Assembly: GCA_021413535.1 (NCBI GenBank)
Contig: JAIOQF010000142.1
Span: 1-8,836 of the forward strand
Direction: 5' to 3'
Length of the DNA: 8,836 nucleotides
DNA from: Verrucomicrobiota bacterium
GTDB taxonomy: Bacteria; Verrucomicrobiota; Verrucomicrobiia; Verrucomicrobiales; Verrucomicrobiaceae
This document shows, one piece after another, positions 5,582 through 8,836 of this stretch. The notes under the pieces are model-generated. The model was not told where the DNA came from and ran no database searches. It was given only the letters and a program-made list of their open reading frames with translations. Made by a program: the position numbers and the translations under genes. How positions within the stretch are numbered: position 1 is the stretch's first letter; every line of letters begins with the position of its first letter.

Positions 5582-7831
5582 ATGAACCCTGACTGCACAA
5601 TGAATAACGCATGTGAAAATGGCCTGAAACGGCGTGACTTTCTGGTCACGCTCGCCGGCGGACTGTCGGTTGGATTTCTCACGGGTATTACCGGGCGGCT
5701 GTTCGGAGCCGGTGCCGTGACCACCACTCCGGTAAATTCTTATGTGAAGGTCGGTTCGGATGGCAGCATCACCCTGCTCTACGGAGGATCCGAGATGGGA
5801 CAGGGATCCATGTCCGGCCTCGCGCAAATTCTCGCGGAAGAACTCATGGTGGACTGGAAGCAGATCGTCGTGGAGCAAGCACTGGCGGGTTCGATCACTT
5901 ATGTTACGGGCGGAAGCAGTGCGGTGAGGACGAACTATAGTCCATTGCGCACGGCTGGAGCGACCGCACGCGAACTGCTTGTCGCCGCTGCGATGCTGGC
6001 CACGGGCGACCAAACCAGGAGCAGCTATGCCGCAGCTTCGGGCAAGATCGTTTACACACCTTCCGGTGGCGGTGCCACGCTGACTTGGAATTACGGCGAC
6101 CTTGCGGTGCTTGCGGCCGGCACAGATGCCCAGGCGCTTCTGCCTGCGGTGATACCGCTGACAAACCCTGCAAATTTCCGCATCATCGGCAAGCCGGTGG
6201 CGCGAGTGGACATTCCTTCAAAGGTCAATGGCAGCGCGATATACGGCATTGACGTGTGGTTCCCCGACATGGTTTTCGGCGTCATCAAGCACTGTCCCAC
6301 TATCGGTGGAGTGCTGGCAATCACGCCGGCAAAACCCGCGGCTGCCATCGCGGTCGTGCCGTGCAAGGCCTCTGACAACCGTGGTGCTGTCGTCGCTGGC
6401 ACTTACAACGCCGTTGCCGTTGTCGCGAGCAACACCTGGGCCGCGCGCAACATTGCGCGTTCGCTCTCCGTCAGTTGGAAGCTTCCGACTTCCACCACGA
6501 ACGTGGACAGCGCGGGCATCCTCGCACAGGCGCAACAGCTTCTGACCTCGGGCACTCCGCTGGTCGCGGAATCATCCAATCCCGGCGCGAATGCACCGAA
6601 CATGGAATCACAGGTTGCTTCTGCGATGACGGGTGCCGCCAAGCAAGTTGGGGGGACATTCTCGTTTCCTTACGTCGCTCATGCGACGATGGAACCCCTC
6701 AATTGCACGGCAAAGATCACCTTCTCCGGCTCCACGCCAGTTAGTTGCGAAATCTGGGCGCCGACCCAGGCTGCGAACTGGGTGGTCGGAACCGCGGCTG
6801 GCATCACCGGACTTCCAGCTACCGCCATCACCGTTCACGTTACCATGCTCGGTGGCGGCCTTGGCCGCAAGATTGAACAGGACTACATCAGCCAGGCGGT
6901 CCAGGTGGCCATGGTGGTGAAAAAACCCGTCAAACTTACCTGGCTGCGTGAGGAAGATTTTGGGCACGACAACTATCGTCCGATGGCGCTTGTGCAGGCC
7001 AACGCCGGTCTCGATGCCGCGAACAAAATTGCCGCATGGTCCTATCGAATCGTTACCCCGTCTATCCTTGGCCAGCGCGGATGGCTGCCACCCGGTGCGG
7101 TGGATTCGCAGGCGGTTGAGGGTGCGGTGCATCTTCCCTACAATCTCGGGACCTATATCACCGAGTGGGTTTCCTCCCCTGCGGGCATCCCGCTGGGATT
7201 CTGGCGGTCGGTCGGTTGCTCGCTCAACTCCTTCGTCACGGAGAGCATGATCGACATGCTCGCCAAGACCGCAGGCATTGATCCCTTTGTCTTTCGTGCT
7301 GGCCTTATCACGGATCCCCGCGCAAAGGCCGTGCTCGCTGCGGCGGATTCGCTGAGCAGCTGGCGCAAGTCGCTTGTTGCCGGTCATGCCTGGGGCATGG
7401 CAATTGTGCAGTCGTTTGGAACCTGGGTGTGCGAAGTCATCGAGATCTCGCAGCCGGTTGCAGGATCACTGAAAATTCACCGCGTCGCCTGCGTGGTGGA
7501 TTGTGGCACCGTCGTAAATCCCGATTCCGTCGAGGCACAGATGCAAGGCGGCATACTCCACGGCCTGAGCAACGCATTGTGGGGCCAGATGACCTTCACG
7601 AACGGCGTCGCGAACCAGACGAACTTCAACAAATACCGCATGTTGAAGATGAGCGAGGCACCCACGATCACCGTGCAGATCATGCCGAGCACCGCCGCTC
7701 CTTCCGGCACCGGCGAGCCCGGCGTGCCGCCGAGTGCCCCGGCCCTTGCCAATGCTTACGCTTCACTGTCCACCGGGAAGCGCGTCACCTCGTTGCCGTT
7801 CTTCCCCGGTGCAACCATGGGCGGTCTTTGA
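5582..7831 (+). CDS. iorB: IorB-type molybdopterin-binding subunit, Tat-exported
   Basis: A 749-residue catalytic subunit that hydroxylates an aldehyde or N-heterocycle at a molybdenum cofactor. The N-terminus is a twin-arginine signal: LKRRDFLV with Arg17-Arg18, then a mild hydrophobic stretch to about residue 45, so the complex should act in the periplasm. Family motifs occur in order: GGSEMGQGS (68-76), the hammerhead domain starting GKPVARVD (203-210), ATMEPLNC (368-375), the cofactor loop GGGLGRK (424-430), GFWRSVG (539-545), and GTGEPGVPPSAP containing the presumed catalytic base Glu712. The length agrees with isoquinoline 1-oxidoreductase beta subunits, a single-chain type that works with the small Fe-S subunit and no FAD subunit. 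The stop codon overlaps the TTG start of xdhC. ATG 5600 (residue 7) is an alternative start that keeps the Tat motif. The substrate and electron acceptor are unknown; no cytochrome gene is in the window. Confidence 0.93.
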   Translation: MNPDCTMNNACENGLKRRDFLVTLAGGLSVGFLTGITGRLFGAGAVTTTPVNSYVKVGSDGSITLLYGGSEMGQGSMSGLAQILAEELMVDWKQIVVEQALAGSITYVTGGSSAVRTNYSPLRTAGATARELLVAAAMLATGDQTRSSYAAASGKIVYTPSGGGATLTWNYGDLAVLAAGTDAQALLPAVIPLTNPANFRIIGKPVARVDIPSKVNGSAIYGIDVWFPDMVFGVIKHCPTIGGVLAITPAKPAAAIAVVPCKASDNRGAVVAGTYNAVAVVASNTWAARNIARSLSVSWKLPTSTTNVDSAGILAQAQQLLTSGTPLVAESSNPGANAPNMESQVASAMTGAAKQVGGTFSFPYVAHATMEPLNCTAKITFSGSTPVSCEIWAPTQAANWVVGTAAGITGLPATAITVHVTMLGGGLGRKIEQDYISQAVQVAMVVKKPVKLTWLREEDFGHDNYRPMALVQANAGLDAANKIAAWSYRIVTPSILGQRGWLPPGAVDSQAVEGAVHLPYNLGTYITEWVSSPAGIPLGFWRSVGCSLNSFVTESMIDMLAKTAGIDPFVFRAGLITDPRAKAVLAAADSLSSWRKSLVAGHAWGMAIVQSFGTWVCEVIEISQPVAGSLKIHRVACVVDCGTVVNPDSVEAQMQGGILHGLSNALWGQMTFTNGVANQTNFNKYRMLKMSEAPTITVQIMPSTAAPSGTGEPGVPPSAPALANAYASLSTGKRVTSLPFFPGATMGGL

Positions 7832-8836
7832 CCTCGCACACCGACATCGCCGCAATTCAGGTGCTGTGGTCTTCCGCCGCTGCAGTAGAAATACTAATCA
7901 TTGCCACGGTCGTGAAGATCAAGGGCTCCGCCTCCGGCATGATCAGCGGTGGCTGTCTCGACGGCGATGTGCGCGAACGGGCGATGCATGTCATTGCGAG
8001 CGGTCGACCGCTGCTCGTAACTTACGACTCGACTTCGCCGGACGACATTATTTTCGGCCTCGGACTCGGCTGCAACGGCATTGTTCAGGTCTTGATCGAG
8101 CCAGTCATGGCTGGTGACCCTTCGGGACTGCTGGAATTTTTATCGACGTGCCATGGACAACGTCTCACCGGCCGGATCGCGACGATTTTTCAAAACGGGC
8201 CCGCCGTATCTGGCATCGTTGATGGCATGCGCCTCATGGCGTGGCCTGATGGCCGTGTTACCGCGAACTTCGACCATCCCGTTCTGCGCGCCACACTGCT
8301 CGCAGCGATGCACGACACCGAAGGCCGCCGTCATGCGATTCGTAATCTTCAGCTTCCCAATGGTGTAAAATTAAGTGCTTTGATCGAGACGATTGCTCCG
8401 CCGACATCGCTGCTGCTGTTCGGCGCAGGCGACGACGCGATCCCTGTCGCTCAGCTTGCGAAGATGATCGGATGGCATGTCACCGTCATTGATGCGCGTC
8501 CGGAGTTCGCGCAGTCCTTGCGCTTTCCTCAGGCAGATGACGTTTTGTGTCTGCGTCCCGAAGCCGTGCGCAGCGATCCGCGTCTGGCGATCACGCCAGA
8601 GACTCTCGTTATGATCATGACGCACAGTTACATGCGCGACAAGGAACTGGTAAAAGCATTGCTGCCGCAGAACCCGCGGTTCGTTGGCATCCTCGGTCCG
8701 AAGAAACGCACGACCAATCTCATCGACGAACTCGCACGCGACGGCGTGCGCTTTACCGAGGAACAGCTCGCGTGCCTGCATGGTCCCGCCGGGCTCGACA
8801 TTGGCGCGGAGACACCGGAAGAGATCGCAATCTCCA
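7828..8836 (+). CDS. xdhC: XdhC/CoxI-family molybdenum-cofactor maturation factor with internal N-terminal deletion (C-terminus beyond window)
   Basis: 336 residues are visible and the frame is open to the window edge. XdhC-type proteins bind molybdenum cofactor, help its sulfuration and deliver it to molybdenum hydroxylases, which fits the position directly after iorB. Visible motifs: IATVVKIKGSA (25-35), SGGCLDGDV (40-48), GLGLGCNG, the Rossmann-like LLLFGAGDDAIPVAQLAKMIGWHVTVIDARPEFA, THSYMRDKELVKALLP, GILGPKKRTTNL and HGPAGLDIGAETPEEIA near the end. Between GSA and SGGC only four residues (SGMI) remain, whereas family members normally have about 20, including YRRPGAR-ML. The frame continues cleanly on both sides, so this looks like an in-frame loss. 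The TTG at 7828 is the preferred start because it gives a normal N-terminus (DIAAIQVLW) and overlaps the iorB stop as TTGA; the only other early candidate is GTG 7861. Function may be reduced. Confidence 0.88.
   Translation, partial: MTSHTDIAAIQVLWSSAAAVEILIIATVVKIKGSASGMISGGCLDGDVRERAMHVIASGRPLLVTYDSTSPDDIIFGLGLGCNGIVQVLIEPVMAGDPSGLLEFLSTCHGQRLTGRIATIFQNGPAVSGIVDGMRLMAWPDGRVTANFDHPVLRATLLAAMHDTEGRRHAIRNLQLPNGVKLSALIETIAPPTSLLLFGAGDDAIPVAQLAKMIGWHVTVIDARPEFAQSLRFPQADDVLCLRPEAVRSDPRLAITPETLVMIMTHSYMRDKELVKALLPQNPRFVGILGPKKRTTNLIDELARDGVRFTEEQLACLHGPAGLDIGAETPEEIAIS

Noticed and set aside
6608..7387. Minus-strand 259-codon frame opposite iorB
   Set aside because: The plus strand encodes the conserved molybdopterin-binding motifs over the same bases; long antisense frames are common in GC-rich genes.
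7828..8000. A frameshift explaining the unusual XdhC N-terminus
   Set aside because: Translation of both sides of the gap stays in one frame with family motifs on each side, so an in-frame loss explains it better than a frameshift.
7734..8368. Alternative-frame plus-strand open frames at the iorB end and within xdhC
   Set aside because: The XdhC frame is continuous from 7828 to the window edge with motifs throughout; the other frames give arginine/histidine-rich nonsense.

Overview
The window looks like a chromosomal segment of a free-living Gram-negative bacterium with moderately high GC. I infer a soil or aquatic member of the Verrucomicrobiota or a similar phylum. The reasons are a large secreted protein with InlB-type B-repeats and a putative-Ig domain, weak Shine-Dalgarno sequences before several genes, a Tat-exported IorB-type molybdoenzyme, and a CusRS-like two-component pair. 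No diagnostic marker gene is present, so this placement is inference only.

Layout. (1) 1-2048, minus strand: one uninterrupted frame encoding the first 682 residues of a secreted, modular surface protein that runs off the left edge. It has a 68-residue extension before its hydrophobic signal segment, two unassigned exported regions separated by a proline-rich linker, one putative-Ig domain, then two full and one partial InlB B-repeats of 73 residues. (2) 2215-2901, plus: a VIT1/CCC1-family metal transporter with an intact cytoplasmic metal-binding region, divergent from the surface protein. (3) 3148-4886, plus: an OmpR/PhoB-type response regulator and a membrane histidine kinase overlapping by ATGA. 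(4) 5131-8836, plus: an apparent operon of an IorA-type [2Fe-2S] subunit, an IorB-type molybdopterin subunit with a Tat signal, and an XdhC/CoxI-type maturation factor that runs off the right edge. The last two genes overlap by TTGA.

How the genes work together. IorA and IorB should form a periplasmic molybdenum hydroxylase of unknown substrate, with the small subunit carried across the membrane by the Tat signal of its partner. XdhC would equip it with mature (sulfurated) molybdenum cofactor. No FAD subunit is present, which fits the IorAB subfamily; the electron acceptor is not in the window. The two-component system could control either flanking unit. A link to metal through the transporter is possible but unproven.

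The strongest anomaly is in XdhC. Its frame is intact, but the stretch that normally lies between the N-terminal GS(A/S) and SGGC motifs (usually carrying YRRPGAR-ML) is missing, consistent with an in-frame loss of about 16-17 codons. I did not find a clearly new defence or mobile system, RNA gene, CRISPR array or insertion sequence.
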